From Sphingomonas sp. (GTDB lineage: Bacteria; Pseudomonadota; Alphaproteobacteria; Sphingomonadales; Sphingomonadaceae): a stretch of 42,173 nt of DNA. Position 1 is the first letter of the stretch, and the number at the start of each line of letters is the position of its first letter. The translations under genes were made by a program, and so were the position numbers. Under the pieces are notes generated by a model. That model did not search any database. It was not told the DNA's origin and saw only the letters and a list, made by a program, of their open reading frames with translations. Shown here one piece after another: positions 23,915 to 32,166 of this stretch. The DNA lies in the NCBI GenBank assembly GCA_025935515.1, contig JAICVC010000002.1, forward strand, positions 1 through 42,173, written 5' to 3'.

Positions 23915-26011
23915 ATGGACCGCCTGTACAAATGCTCTCTCGCCGCTGCCTTGCTTTGCGGCGCGGTCCCAGCTTTCGCCGCGGACACCATGGATGCAGC
24001 GGCCGATGCCGCCGCGGCGGGCCCTGATATCGTCATCACCGGGGAGCGGGTGCCGTATGGCGTGAAGGTCATCAGCAGCGCGACCAAGACCAACACCGAC
24101 ATCAAGAACGTCCCCCAGGCGCTGACCATCGTTTCGAGCGCGCAGATCGGCGACCAGCAGCTGCGGTCGATCGGCGACCTGCTGCTGTTCGTTCCCGGCG
24201 CTTCGTACAATTCGGGCGAGGGCAACCGCGATACTTTGGTCCTGCGCGGCAATTCGAGCACAGCCGACTTCTTCGTCGACGGGGTGCGCGACGACGTCCA
24301 ATATTTCCGGGACTTCTACAACGTCGACCGGGTCGAGGTGCTGAAGGGCCCCAACGCGATGATCTTCGGTCGCGGCGGCGGCGGCGGTGTTCTCAACCGA
24401 GTGCTGAAAAAGCCAAGCTTCACCGTTGCCCGCGGAGTCACACTGGCCGGCGATCGTTGGGGCGGGCGGCGGGTCAGCACCGACCTCGACCAGCCGCTTT
24501 CCGAGACCGTCGGACTTCGGCTCAACGGCGTCTATGAAAACAGCGACAGCTTCCGCCGTCACGTCGACCTGAAGCGCTATGGCATCAACCCGACCGCGGC
24601 GCTGCTCGCCGGCCCCGACACACGGATCGACCTCGGCTACGAATATTTCCACGACCGTCGCACCGCCGACCGCGGCGTGCCGGCGAACGGCGACGAGCCG
24701 ATCCGCGGCTTCACGCGGACCTTTTTCGGCGACCCCGACAAGAGCTTTGCGCGGGCCAACGTCAATCTGGCCACGCTAGCGATCGAGCACCGCTTCGCCG
24801 AAGGCCTAACCCTCAAGAACCGGATGATGTTCGGCGACTATGACAAATTCTACCAGAACATCTTCCCGGCGAGCTTCAGCGCCGCGACTGGGCAGGTCGC
24901 GCTGTCGGGCTACAACAACCGCAACGACCGCCGGAACCTGTTCAGCCAGACCGATCTGGTGTGGGAGAACCGGCTGGCCGGCGTCGACCAGACGCTGCTG
25001 GTCGGCTTCGAAGTCGGCCGCGAACGCTCACGCAACAAGCGCATGACCGCGAGCTTTACCGGCTCGAACACCGTTCCCGTCGCCGATCCCACAGTCGATG
25101 CCAACGTCATCTTCGCGCCATCGGCGACCGATGCCGATAACCGCGTGCGGGCGACGGTCGCGGCGCTCTACGTCCAGGACCAGATCCGGCCCGTCAAATG
25201 GCTGGAGATCGTCGCCGGGCTGCGCTTCGACAGCTTCAAGGTCGACGTCGACGATTTCCGCACGAACGGCGGCGAGTTCAGCCGCCGCGACCACCTCTGG
25301 TCGCCGCGGCTCGGTGTCGTGCTCAAGCCGAGCGACGACCTGTCGATCTACGCCAGCTACAGCCGCTCCTACCTGCCCCAGTCGGGGGACCAGTTCAGCG
25401 GCCTCACTTCGATCACCGAGGCGCTGAAGCCCGAGCGCTTCGACAATTACGAGGTCGGCGCCAAGCTGCAGCTTCCCGGTGGGCTGCTGGCGACCGCGGC
25501 GCTCTACCAGCTCGACCGGACCAACACCCGCGCCACCGATCCGCTGAACCCGGCGAACACGGTCCTGACGGGCACCCAGCGCAGCCGCGGGCTGGAGCTC
25601 GGGCTCGAACGCAGCATCACCAGCCGCTGGCTGATCTCTGCGGGATACACGCTGCAGAAGGCGGAAATCACCAAAACCACCGCGGCGGCGCCCGAAGGGC
25701 GAGCGGTGCCGCTGGTCCCGCGCCACAGCTTCTCGCTGTGGAACCGCTACGATTTCAACAAGACGATCGGCGCCGGCCTGGGCGTGATCGCCCGATCCAA
25801 GTCCTACACGAGCATCAGCAATGCCGTGAAGCTGCCTGGATATGCGCGCGTCGACGCGGCGCTTTATTACCGGCTGCCGTTTGGCGTCGAAGCCCAGGTG
25901 AATGTCGAGAACCTGCTCGGCGCGCATTATTTCCCGACAGCCAATTCGGACAACAACATCTCACCGGGTGCGCCGCGGACGGTAAAGGCGACGGTGGGGT
26001 ACCGGTTCTGA
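23915..26011 (+). CDS. TonB-dependent siderophore receptor
   Basis: Outer-membrane active transporter of ferric siderophores. The 698-residue product has a signal peptide (LAAALLCGAVPAFAAD), a TonB-box-like DIVITGE at about 39-45 and a plug domain (VPQALTIVSSAQIGD, LVLRGNSSTADFFVDGVRDD, NVDRVEVLKGPNAMIFGRG). The 22-strand barrel ends in the canonical terminal aromatic (VGYRF). The plug style is that of the catecholate/hydroxamate siderophore receptors (Fiu/FhuE-like); the ligand cannot be told. It is monocistronic, with a candidate Fur box upstream and a palindromic element 6 bp after the stop. Confidence 0.95.
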   Translation: MDRLYKCSLAAALLCGAVPAFAADTMDAAADAAAAGPDIVITGERVPYGVKVISSATKTNTDIKNVPQALTIVSSAQIGDQQLRSIGDLLLFVPGASYNSGEGNRDTLVLRGNSSTADFFVDGVRDDVQYFRDFYNVDRVEVLKGPNAMIFGRGGGGGVLNRVLKKPSFTVARGVTLAGDRWGGRRVSTDLDQPLSETVGLRLNGVYENSDSFRRHVDLKRYGINPTAALLAGPDTRIDLGYEYFHDRRTADRGVPANGDEPIRGFTRTFFGDPDKSFARANVNLATLAIEHRFAEGLTLKNRMMFGDYDKFYQNIFPASFSAATGQVALSGYNNRNDRRNLFSQTDLVWENRLAGVDQTLLVGFEVGRERSRNKRMTASFTGSNTVPVADPTVDANVIFAPSATDADNRVRATVAALYVQDQIRPVKWLEIVAGLRFDSFKVDVDDFRTNGGEFSRRDHLWSPRLGVVLKPSDDLSIYASYSRSYLPQSGDQFSGLTSITEALKPERFDNYEVGAKLQLPGGLLATAALYQLDRTNTRATDPLNPANTVLTGTQRSRGLELGLERSITSRWLISAGYTLQKAEITKTTAAAPEGRAVPLVPRHSFSLWNRYDFNKTIGAGLGVIARSKSYTSISNAVKLPGYARVDAALYYRLPFGVEAQVNVENLLGAHYFPTANSDNNISPGAPRTVKATVGYRF

Positions 26012-26016
26012 TCATC

Positions 26017-26085
26017 CGTCATTGCGAGGAGCCGAAGGCGACGCGGCAATCCAGATTGGATTGCTTCGCTACGCTCGCAATGACG
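26017..26085. repeat. Complete palindromic repeat element
   Basis: A 69-bp palindromic unit: outer arms CGTCATTGCGAG (26017-26028) and CTCGCAATGACG (26074-26085) are perfect reverse complements. An inner inverted repeat GCAATCCA-GAT-TGGATTGC forms the tip. It fills the gap between two convergent genes (stops at 26011 and 26088). I recall similar CGTCATTGCGAGGAGCG-type elements scattered through alphaproteobacterial genomes. A 12-bp piece also occurs at 2477-2488. As RNA it would form a strong hairpin and could protect 3' ends of both neighbours. Confidence 0.8.
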
Positions 26086-26087
26086 GT

Positions 26088-27515
26088 TTAACGGGCGAGC
26101 TCCTCCGCCCGCGCCTTGATGCGTTTGAGGTCGCGGAGGAACAGGCGCCTGCCCTCCCGGCGCGCAGCTTCGTCCGGAGCGCGGAGGATCGAGCTCGGGT
26201 GCGCCGTCACCCAGCATTCGCTGCCGTCGCCGAGCATCAGCGGCTCGCCGCGGACCTTCGAAATGGTCACGGCCTTGCCGACCAGCGAGCGCGCTGCGGT
26301 CGCGCCGAGCGCGACCGTGACCGGCGGTCGGATCAGCTCGCGCTCATGCTCGAGCCACCAGCGGCAGGCGCTGATCTCACCCGCGTCGGGCTTGTTGTGG
26401 ATCCGCCGCTTGCCGCGCATCACGAACTTGAAATGCTTGACCGCATTGGTGACGTAGACCGCCGAACGGTCGATCCCTGCGGCTTCGAGTGCCTCGTCGA
26501 ACAGTTGGCCCGCCGGGCCGACGAACGGCCGTCCGGCGAGATCCTCCTGGTCGCCCGGCTGCTCGCCCACGAACATGATTGAGGCATCGAGCGGACCTTC
26601 GCCGAAGACAGTTTGCGTCCCGAATTTGTAAAGCTCGCAGCGCGTGCACTTGCGCGCGTCTTTCAGCAGCGCCTCCCACGAGGCGCGGAGATTGCCTCCC
26701 GGCTCAATGGAGCGCTCCGCCTCGAGCGCGTGCAGCAATCCTTCCTTGGCATCAGAGCGGTCGATCATCTCCAGCTCGCGCATCCGGGCAGTGGCGATCA
26801 GGGGCTGAACGAGCGAAGTCTCCGGCATGTTGCGCCAATATTTCTTCGGCATCTCCTTCAGCATCGCGCCGACCTTCAGCCGCGCCGGATTGAAGATGCT
26901 CGAATAATAAGTGCGCCACGTCTCTTCGAGCGGATCGCCCGCGGGAGCATCGGCCGGCGCCGCCCCCGGGCCCTCGCTGAGGTTCGTTCCGTCCCAGTGG
27001 ATCGAAAGTTCCGGCGTCAGGATCGACCAGACCATGTTGGTGAAGCGGTCAACGAAAAAGCCCGCGGCCCGGCGGACAATATGATGTTCGGGTTCGAAAA
27101 AGGCCACGAAAAGACCGTCGAGCTCGCGGAACCGGACGAACGCATGCATTTTGTGGACGTCGCGACGAACGGCTTTGGCGAGGTCTTGCAGGCGCCGCAC
27201 CAGCGTGTCGGCGGCATCCTCGAGCGCATGCCTGTCGTACCTAAGACGAAGCAGCAGCGCATAGAGCAAGGCAAACCGCTCTGGGTCCGCATGGCACACG
27301 ACGTCGCCCGCCAGCTCGACGAAGCTTCGCGGCACGGGAAAGCTCGCCGCGGCTGGCTGAGTCGCGTCGGTGCCGAACAGGTCGGCCGCGCCGCCTTCAA
27401 CTTGCCAAACCACCGCACTGGCAGGGACCCCAGCTTCGGCAAGGTCGCGCGCCGCCTCACGCCAGCCGTCGAAGTCGTCCGGCGCCGACAAGGTGACGCG
27501 ATACACGTCGATCAT
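26088..27515 (-). CDS. DUF4130-UdgX fusion (uracil-DNA cross-linking repair protein)
   Basis: The 475-residue product joins two parts. Residues 1 to about 245 are a DUF4130/TIGR03915-type domain (DVYRVTLSAPDDFDGWREAA at the start, KKYWRNMPETS near its end). Residues about 285-475 are a UdgX-type uracil-DNA glycosylase with C290/C293 (CTRC), motif A GEQPGDQED (317-325), the diagnostic loop KRRIH (369-373) and motif HPSSIL (H439). In UdgX the His of KRRIH forms a covalent bond with the abasic sugar, so the protein traps itself on uracil sites. The start was placed at ATG 27515, which has GAGGGG just upstream; the frame is open to 27596 but would overlap the preceding gene. It lies 19 bp after the radical SAM gene, its usual partner. 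Confidence 0.93.
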   Translation of the reverse strand: MIDVYRVTLSAPDDFDGWREAARDLAEAGVPASAVVWQVEGGAADLFGTDATQPAAASFPVPRSFVELAGDVVCHADPERFALLYALLLRLRYDRHALEDAADTLVRRLQDLAKAVRRDVHKMHAFVRFRELDGLFVAFFEPEHHIVRRAAGFFVDRFTNMVWSILTPELSIHWDGTNLSEGPGAAPADAPAGDPLEETWRTYYSSIFNPARLKVGAMLKEMPKKYWRNMPETSLVQPLIATARMRELEMIDRSDAKEGLLHALEAERSIEPGGNLRASWEALLKDARKCTRCELYKFGTQTVFGEGPLDASIMFVGEQPGDQEDLAGRPFVGPAGQLFDEALEAAGIDRSAVYVTNAVKHFKFVMRGKRRIHNKPDAGEISACRWWLEHERELIRPPVTVALGATAARSLVGKAVTISKVRGEPLMLGDGSECWVTAHPSSILRAPDEAARREGRRLFLRDLKRIKARAEELAR

Positions 27516-27534
27516 TGGCCCCTCGGCTAGCACG

Positions 27535-28782
27535 TCAGGCGGCGAACAGCTCCAGCTGCTGCCTTTTAGGACCGACAAGTGCACGCAAGTCGGCACGGTC
27601 AGTCAGCAATGTCGGGCGCCAATCGGTCGTGCTGATGAATGGGCGGACCTTTGCAACCGACAGCGTCATCCGCGCTATGTCGTCGAGCCTCAGCCTACGC
27701 CAGCGGCGTGAGCTGAGGATTCGCTCGACGGCCTTGATCCCGAGGCCCGGCACGCGGAGAAGCGATTCTCTCGGCGCCCGGTTCACGTCCACCGGAAAGC
27801 GCTCCCGGAACTTGAGCGCCCAGGCGAGCTTGGGGTCGATGTCGAGCGGAAGCATGCCCTGGCTGTCCGTCGCGCCCTGCACCTCCTGCGGAGCGAAGCC
27901 GTAGAAGCGCATCAGCCAATCGGACTGGTAGAGCCGGTGCTCGCGCATCAGCGGCGGCCGCTTGAGCGGAAGGACGGCGCTCGCGTCGGGGATGGGTGAA
28001 AATGCCGAGTAATAGACACGACGTAGACCGAACCGGTCGTAGAGCGTGCTTGCCTTGCCGACGATGTCGCGGTCGCTGGCGCAGTCGGCGCCCACGATCA
28101 TCTGCGTCGACTGACCGGCAGGTGCGAACCTGGGTGCCGACTTGAACCTCTTCGCTGCGTCCTTCGCACCCTCGATCGACGTCTTCATGTCGCTCATCGC
28201 CCCCTCGATCCGCGCTGCGTCCTTTTCGGGAGCCAGCCTTTCGAGCCCGCTTTCGGTTGGGAGCTCAACGTTGATCGACACCCGGTCGGCATAGCGGCCG
28301 GCCTGCCGAACCAGCTCCGGATCGGCGTCGGGAATGGTCTTGAGGTGGATATAGCCGCGAAAGTCGTGATCCTCGCGAAGGCTCCGCGCAACCTCGACGA
28401 TCTGTTCCATCGTGTAATTGGACGAGCGGATAATCCCAGACGAGAGGAACAGCCCTTCGATATAGTTGCGCTTGTAGAAAGCGAGCGTGAGCCGGACGAC
28501 CTCTTCGCTGGTGAAACGGGCGCGGCGGACATTCGAACTCTTGCGGTTGATGCAATAGGCGCAGTCGAAAATGCAGCTGTTGGTCAGCAGGATCTTCAGC
28601 AGCGAAATGCAGCGGCCGTCCGGCGCATAGGCGTGGCAGATGCCCATCCCCGCATCGGTCGAGCCGACGCCGGCTCCCTGCCGCGAATCCCGCCTCACCG
28701 AACCCGACGACGCACAGGACGCGTCGTACTTGGCGGCGTCGGCGAGAATTGCGAGTTTCGCTTGAATATCCAACAGGGCCAT
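27535..28782 (-). CDS. Putative DNA modification/repair radical SAM protein (TIGR03916 type)
   Basis: The 415-residue product has the radical SAM cysteines C70-X3-C74-X2-C77 (NSCIFDCAYCINR) in an N-terminal barrel. Close to the C-terminus is a helix-hairpin-helix DNA-binding motif (LLRVPGLGIKAVERIL). Members of this family are found next to, and named together with, the DUF4130/UdgX protein that follows here after 19 bp. They are presumed to act on DNA, but the reaction is not known. Length and motif order are typical. The pair probably forms an operon transcribed from upstream of 28782. Confidence 0.92.
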   Translation of the reverse strand: MALLDIQAKLAILADAAKYDASCASSGSVRRDSRQGAGVGSTDAGMGICHAYAPDGRCISLLKILLTNSCIFDCAYCINRKSSNVRRARFTSEEVVRLTLAFYKRNYIEGLFLSSGIIRSSNYTMEQIVEVARSLREDHDFRGYIHLKTIPDADPELVRQAGRYADRVSINVELPTESGLERLAPEKDAARIEGAMSDMKTSIEGAKDAAKRFKSAPRFAPAGQSTQMIVGADCASDRDIVGKASTLYDRFGLRRVYYSAFSPIPDASAVLPLKRPPLMREHRLYQSDWLMRFYGFAPQEVQGATDSQGMLPLDIDPKLAWALKFRERFPVDVNRAPRESLLRVPGLGIKAVERILSSRRWRRLRLDDIARMTLSVAKVRPFISTTDWRPTLLTDRADLRALVGPKRQQLELFAA

Positions 28783-28851
28783 TCGTTCTGCCTATGTTCT
28801 CTAACAAGCTGTTGCAACACAATAACTTAGCAAAAGCGTGACTCACCACGA

Positions 28852-28876
28852 GGAACGCGCGGCTGACGGGGCCGTT
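28852..28876 (+). promoter_or_regulatory. EcfG-type general stress promoter
   Basis: GGAAC at 28852-28856, a 16-base spacer and CGTT at 28873-28876 match the consensus of alphaproteobacterial sigma-EcfG promoters (GGAAC-N16/17-CGTT) exactly. The predicted transcript would begin about 17 bases before the ATG at 28901, just ahead of the AAGGAGG ribosome-binding site. The downstream gene belongs to a family of general stress proteins, which supports the call. Confidence 0.75.
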
Positions 28877-28900
28877 CTCAGTTCGCAAGGAGGACGACGC

Positions 28901-29395
28901 ATGGCTGACGACCGGGAAATGGAGAAGCAATTCTGGAGCGCGCTTGAGGACAGCCCCTTCCTGATGCTGGGGGTGGAGGGCGCGCGTGACGGCGCGACGC
29001 AGCCGATGACTGCCAATTGCGAGGATCAGGACCGCGACGCAGCTCAGATGTGGTTTTTCACCGCAAGGGATCACGACCTGACCCGCTCGCTCGGGCAATC
29101 GAATCGCGCAATCGCGACCTACGCGGCCAAAGGCCATGACTTGTTCGCGAGCCTTCGCGGCACGCTCAGCATCTCGAACGATCAGGCGACGATCGATCGC
29201 TTGTGGAGCCCCGTGGTTGCCGAGTGGTATGAGGGAAAGGACGATCCGAAGCTGGCGCTCCTGCGCCTTGACGTCGAGGACGCGAAAATCTGGCAGAGCG
29301 ATATCGGTGGCTTCCTGAGGCCAGCCGTCAACAAGCTGTTCGGACAAAGGCCAGAGGCCGGCATGAATGACAAAGTCGCCGAGATCAGCTTCTGA
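28901..29395 (+). CDS. PNPOx-like general stress protein (GS26 family)
   Basis: The 164-residue product has the split-barrel FMN-binding fold of the pyridoxamine 5'-phosphate oxidase superfamily. The pattern is that of the general stress protein 26 group (FWSALEDSPFLMLGVEG, QMWFFTARDHDL, IDRLWSPVVAEWYEGKDDPK). The WSP..AEW..GKDDP segment is characteristic. The ATG at 28901 is fixed by a perfect AAGGAGG; a longer frame from 28838 lacks one. The EcfG-type promoter upstream indicates induction in the general stress response. Cofactor is probably FMN or F420-like flavin; the substrate is unknown. Confidence 0.92.
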   Translation: MADDREMEKQFWSALEDSPFLMLGVEGARDGATQPMTANCEDQDRDAAQMWFFTARDHDLTRSLGQSNRAIATYAAKGHDLFASLRGTLSISNDQATIDRLWSPVVAEWYEGKDDPKLALLRLDVEDAKIWQSDIGGFLRPAVNKLFGQRPEAGMNDKVAEISF

Positions 29396-29440
29396 CCCGC
29401 CCGCTTGCGGCGTAGCCGGCCGCTGCGTATCGGCTGGCGC

Positions 29441-31336
29441 ATGACCAAGCTCGCGCTCCGCCTCACCGCCTCGCTAGTGCCGCTGCTCGTCCTGGCCGCG
29501 GCTGCGCCGCCCGTGACGCCGATGACGCCCGACGTCGTTGCCAAGTACGACCCGGTCCTGCCCGAGGCCGACTTCATCAAGCGCGTGGCAATGGTGCCGA
29601 TGCGCGACGGCACCAAGCTCTACACGGTCATCGTGATGAAGAAGGGCACGCGGAACGGGCCGATCCTGCTGTCGCGCACGCCCTATGACGCCAAGGGCAG
29701 CATGAGCCGCGAGAAGAGCCAGTCGGGCGTCGACATCCTGCCGATCATGTACAAGGAGTTCTTCAACGACGGTTACATCATCGTCCAGCAGGACCTCCGC
29801 GGGCTGCACAACAGCGAAGGCACGTTCGTGATGAACCGCCCGATCGTCGGGCCGCTCAACAACAGCGGCATCGACGAGAGCACCGACGCCTACGATGCAA
29901 TCGACTGGCTGGTGAAGAACGTGCCGGAGTCGAACGGCAAGGTCGGCACGATCGGCTCGTCCTACCTCGGCTTCCTGACGCTCGCCTCGGAGATCAACCC
30001 GCACCCGGCGCTGAAGGCCGCGGTGCCGCAGAGCCCGATGGTCGACGGCTGGATGGGCGATGACTGGTTCCACAACGGCGCATTCCGCGTCGGCGGGTTC
30101 GACTTCGCCGTTTCGCAGAGCACGGGCAAAGCTGAAGGCGCCGAGCTCGCGACGGGTCCGGGCGACGATTATACCCGCTATCTCGAAGCCGGCTCGATGG
30201 CGGATTACGCGCGCCGCCTGCAGATCGAACATTATCCGTTCGTCCAGAAGCTAATGCAGAACCCGGCCTACACTGATTTCTGGTCGCTGCAGGCGGTCGA
30301 CAAGTGGATGGCCGCGCGTCCGCTCACCGTCCCGACTTTGATCGAGGTCGGGCAGTGGGATCAGGAGGACAGCTATGGCGGGCCAGCCGTCTACAAGGCG
30401 CTCAAGGACAAATATGAGGGCAGCGGCCTGCTGCACCTCGCGATCGGCCCGTGGCGGCACTCGGGCGCCAACCATTATGGCTACGACCTCGGCGACATCA
30501 TCTTCACCGGCGACACCGCCGACGAATGGCGCGTCAAATGGGTGAAGCCGTTCTTCGACCATTACCTGAAAGGCGCGCCGGACCAGCAGACGCCCAACGT
30601 CCTGACCTACGCGACCGGGATCAATGAATGGCAGGCGAGCCCCAAATGGCCGATGGGCACGCCGACGCCGCTCTATCTGACCGGTAGCGGCCGAGCCGGG
30701 TTCGATCGCCCTCTCGCCGCGGGCCGCGACGAATATGTTTCCGATCCCGCCAACCCGGTGCCGTACCTCCCCCGACCGATCACAGGGGCGCAGTGGCGGA
30801 CCTGGCTGGTGCAGGACCAGCGCTTCGTCACCAACCGTCCCGACGTCATCAGCTACACGACCGCGCCACTGACCAAGCCGGTGCACATCATGGGCGCGCC
30901 TGAGGTCGACCTCTTCGCCGCGACCAGCGGCACCGACAGCGACTGGGTGGTCAAGCTGATCGACGTCTATCCCAACGAAGCGCCCGAAGGCGCGGCGCAG
31001 GGATCGAAGCGCGACATGTCGGGCTATGAGCTGCCGATCGGGATCGAGATCTTCCGCGGCCGCTATGTCGACAGCTTCGCGAGGCCACGCGCATTGCGGG
31101 CCGGCAAGGCCGAGCATTACCGCTGGGGCCTGCCCAACGTGAATCACGTCTTCCTGCCCGGCCACAAGATCGTGGTGCAGATCCAGTCGAGCCTGTTCCC
31201 GGTCTACGACCGGAACCCGCAGACCTTCGTCCCGAACATCTTCTACGCGAAGGCCGGCGATTACCGGAAGGCGACGCAGACCATCTACCGCGGCGGCGCG
31301 ACCGCGAGCGCGGTCTATCTGCCGATCGTGCCCTAG
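29441..31336 (+). CDS. CocE/NonD-family secreted hydrolase (alpha-amino-acid ester hydrolase-like)
   Basis: The 631-residue product starts with a signal peptide (LALRLTASLVPLLVLAAAAP). An alpha/beta hydrolase domain follows, with the nucleophile in GSSYLGF (S174), D307 in VGQWDQED and H340 in GPWRHSG, a complete Ser-Asp-His triad. The C-terminal jelly-roll of X-Pro dipeptidyl peptidase-like enzymes follows. Relatives hydrolyse alpha-amino acid esters, beta-lactam side-chain amides or dipeptides. Start taken at ATG 29441; an upstream start at 29405 would put a basic stretch before the signal. Its stop shares CTAG with the convergent DUF1206 gene. Confidence 0.93.
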   Translation: MTKLALRLTASLVPLLVLAAAAPPVTPMTPDVVAKYDPVLPEADFIKRVAMVPMRDGTKLYTVIVMKKGTRNGPILLSRTPYDAKGSMSREKSQSGVDILPIMYKEFFNDGYIIVQQDLRGLHNSEGTFVMNRPIVGPLNNSGIDESTDAYDAIDWLVKNVPESNGKVGTIGSSYLGFLTLASEINPHPALKAAVPQSPMVDGWMGDDWFHNGAFRVGGFDFAVSQSTGKAEGAELATGPGDDYTRYLEAGSMADYARRLQIEHYPFVQKLMQNPAYTDFWSLQAVDKWMAARPLTVPTLIEVGQWDQEDSYGGPAVYKALKDKYEGSGLLHLAIGPWRHSGANHYGYDLGDIIFTGDTADEWRVKWVKPFFDHYLKGAPDQQTPNVLTYATGINEWQASPKWPMGTPTPLYLTGSGRAGFDRPLAAGRDEYVSDPANPVPYLPRPITGAQWRTWLVQDQRFVTNRPDVISYTTAPLTKPVHIMGAPEVDLFAATSGTDSDWVVKLIDVYPNEAPEGAAQGSKRDMSGYELPIGIEIFRGRYVDSFARPRALRAGKAEHYRWGLPNVNHVFLPGHKIVVQIQSSLFPVYDRNPQTFVPNIFYAKAGDYRKATQTIYRGGATASAVYLPIVP

Positions 31337-32133
31337 CTGACCGCCTCCTCGACCTTGCGCTTGACGTGCTCGGTCGGCGGCTTGTGGATCGACCGGTAGC
31401 GCGCCTCGACCAGCGAATAGGCGCCGAACAGCGCAAGCCCCGCCGCGACCGGGAATTGCAGCGGCCCGCGCAACGCATCGAGCGCCTGCTCGAACCCGCC
31501 AGCCTCTGCGGCGCTGCGGTCCAGTGCAGCCCGGGCGAGCAGCCAGCCGGCGGTCAGGAAGACGATCCCGCGCGCCGCATAGCCGGTCCGGCCGAGCCAT
31601 TTCGCAAGCGGGGCCCGAGCCGCTGGGTCGAGGTGACGGAGGAACGAGCAGCTCGCGGCTTTCCACAGCTGCACCACGCCCGCGCCGGTGAGAACAGCAG
31701 CGGCGATGAGGAGCGCAACGCCCCCCGCCGGCAGGTGCAGAGCCGCCGCGGCATTCTGTTGCACGCCGCCGACATGCGTAGTCTGCCCAAGCATGATCCT
31801 GAGCGCCTTGTAGGCCAGGAACAGATAGATTGCGCCACTCGACCCGGCAGCGATACGCCGACGCCAGGCCTTGGGATGATGCCGGCCGCTGTCCATCCCG
31901 AACGCGGCATCGCTGACCCGCCACAGGCCGTAGCCGCCCATGCCTGCCACCAGGAAGATCATCACGCCCCGGCCGATGCCGTGACTGACAAATTCCATCG
32001 CCCCGGTCAGGTCCTCCGTCCGTCCGGTGCGGATCACCAGCCAGGCGATGACGATGTAGAGCAGGCCACGCGTGACGAAGCCCAAGCGCGCGAGCCACTG
32101 GAAGTTGCTTTCGCGGGCGATGTCGTCGGCCAC
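31333..32133 (-). CDS. DUF1206 membrane protein
   Basis: The 266-residue product has about six membrane helices arranged as three repeats of a two-helix unit. Each unit starts with an aromatic-Arg-Gly segment (RLGFVTRGLLYIVIAWLVI; RIAAGSSGAIYLFLAYKAL; RTGYAARGIVFLTAGWLLA), the hallmark of DUF1206. The function of this family is not known. GTG start at 32133. It ends with a Lys/Glu-rich cytoplasmic tail. Its stop codon overlaps that of the convergent hydrolase, and it lies 33 bp downstream of the POT transporter gene, so the two may be co-transcribed. Confidence 0.9.
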   Translation of the reverse strand: MADDIARESNFQWLARLGFVTRGLLYIVIAWLVIRTGRTEDLTGAMEFVSHGIGRGVMIFLVAGMGGYGLWRVSDAAFGMDSGRHHPKAWRRRIAAGSSGAIYLFLAYKALRIMLGQTTHVGGVQQNAAAALHLPAGGVALLIAAAVLTGAGVVQLWKAASCSFLRHLDPAARAPLAKWLGRTGYAARGIVFLTAGWLLARAALDRSAAEAGGFEQALDALRGPLQFPVAAGLALFGAYSLVEARYRSIHKPPTEHVKRKVEEAVS

Positions 32134-32166
32134 GCCCGGGACAACGCGGCAGCCTCGATCGCGCTC

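Noticed and set aside
28810-28819. TGTTGCAACA palindrome upstream of the radical SAM gene, considered as a LexA site
   Set aside because: It does not match GTTC-N7-GTTC, the alphaproteobacterial LexA box, nor the CTGT-N8-ACAG form, so SOS control is not supported.
30251-32098. 615-codon minus-strand frame opposite the CocE-like hydrolase
   Set aside because: Shadow frame; the plus strand shows a signal peptide and a complete catalytic triad.
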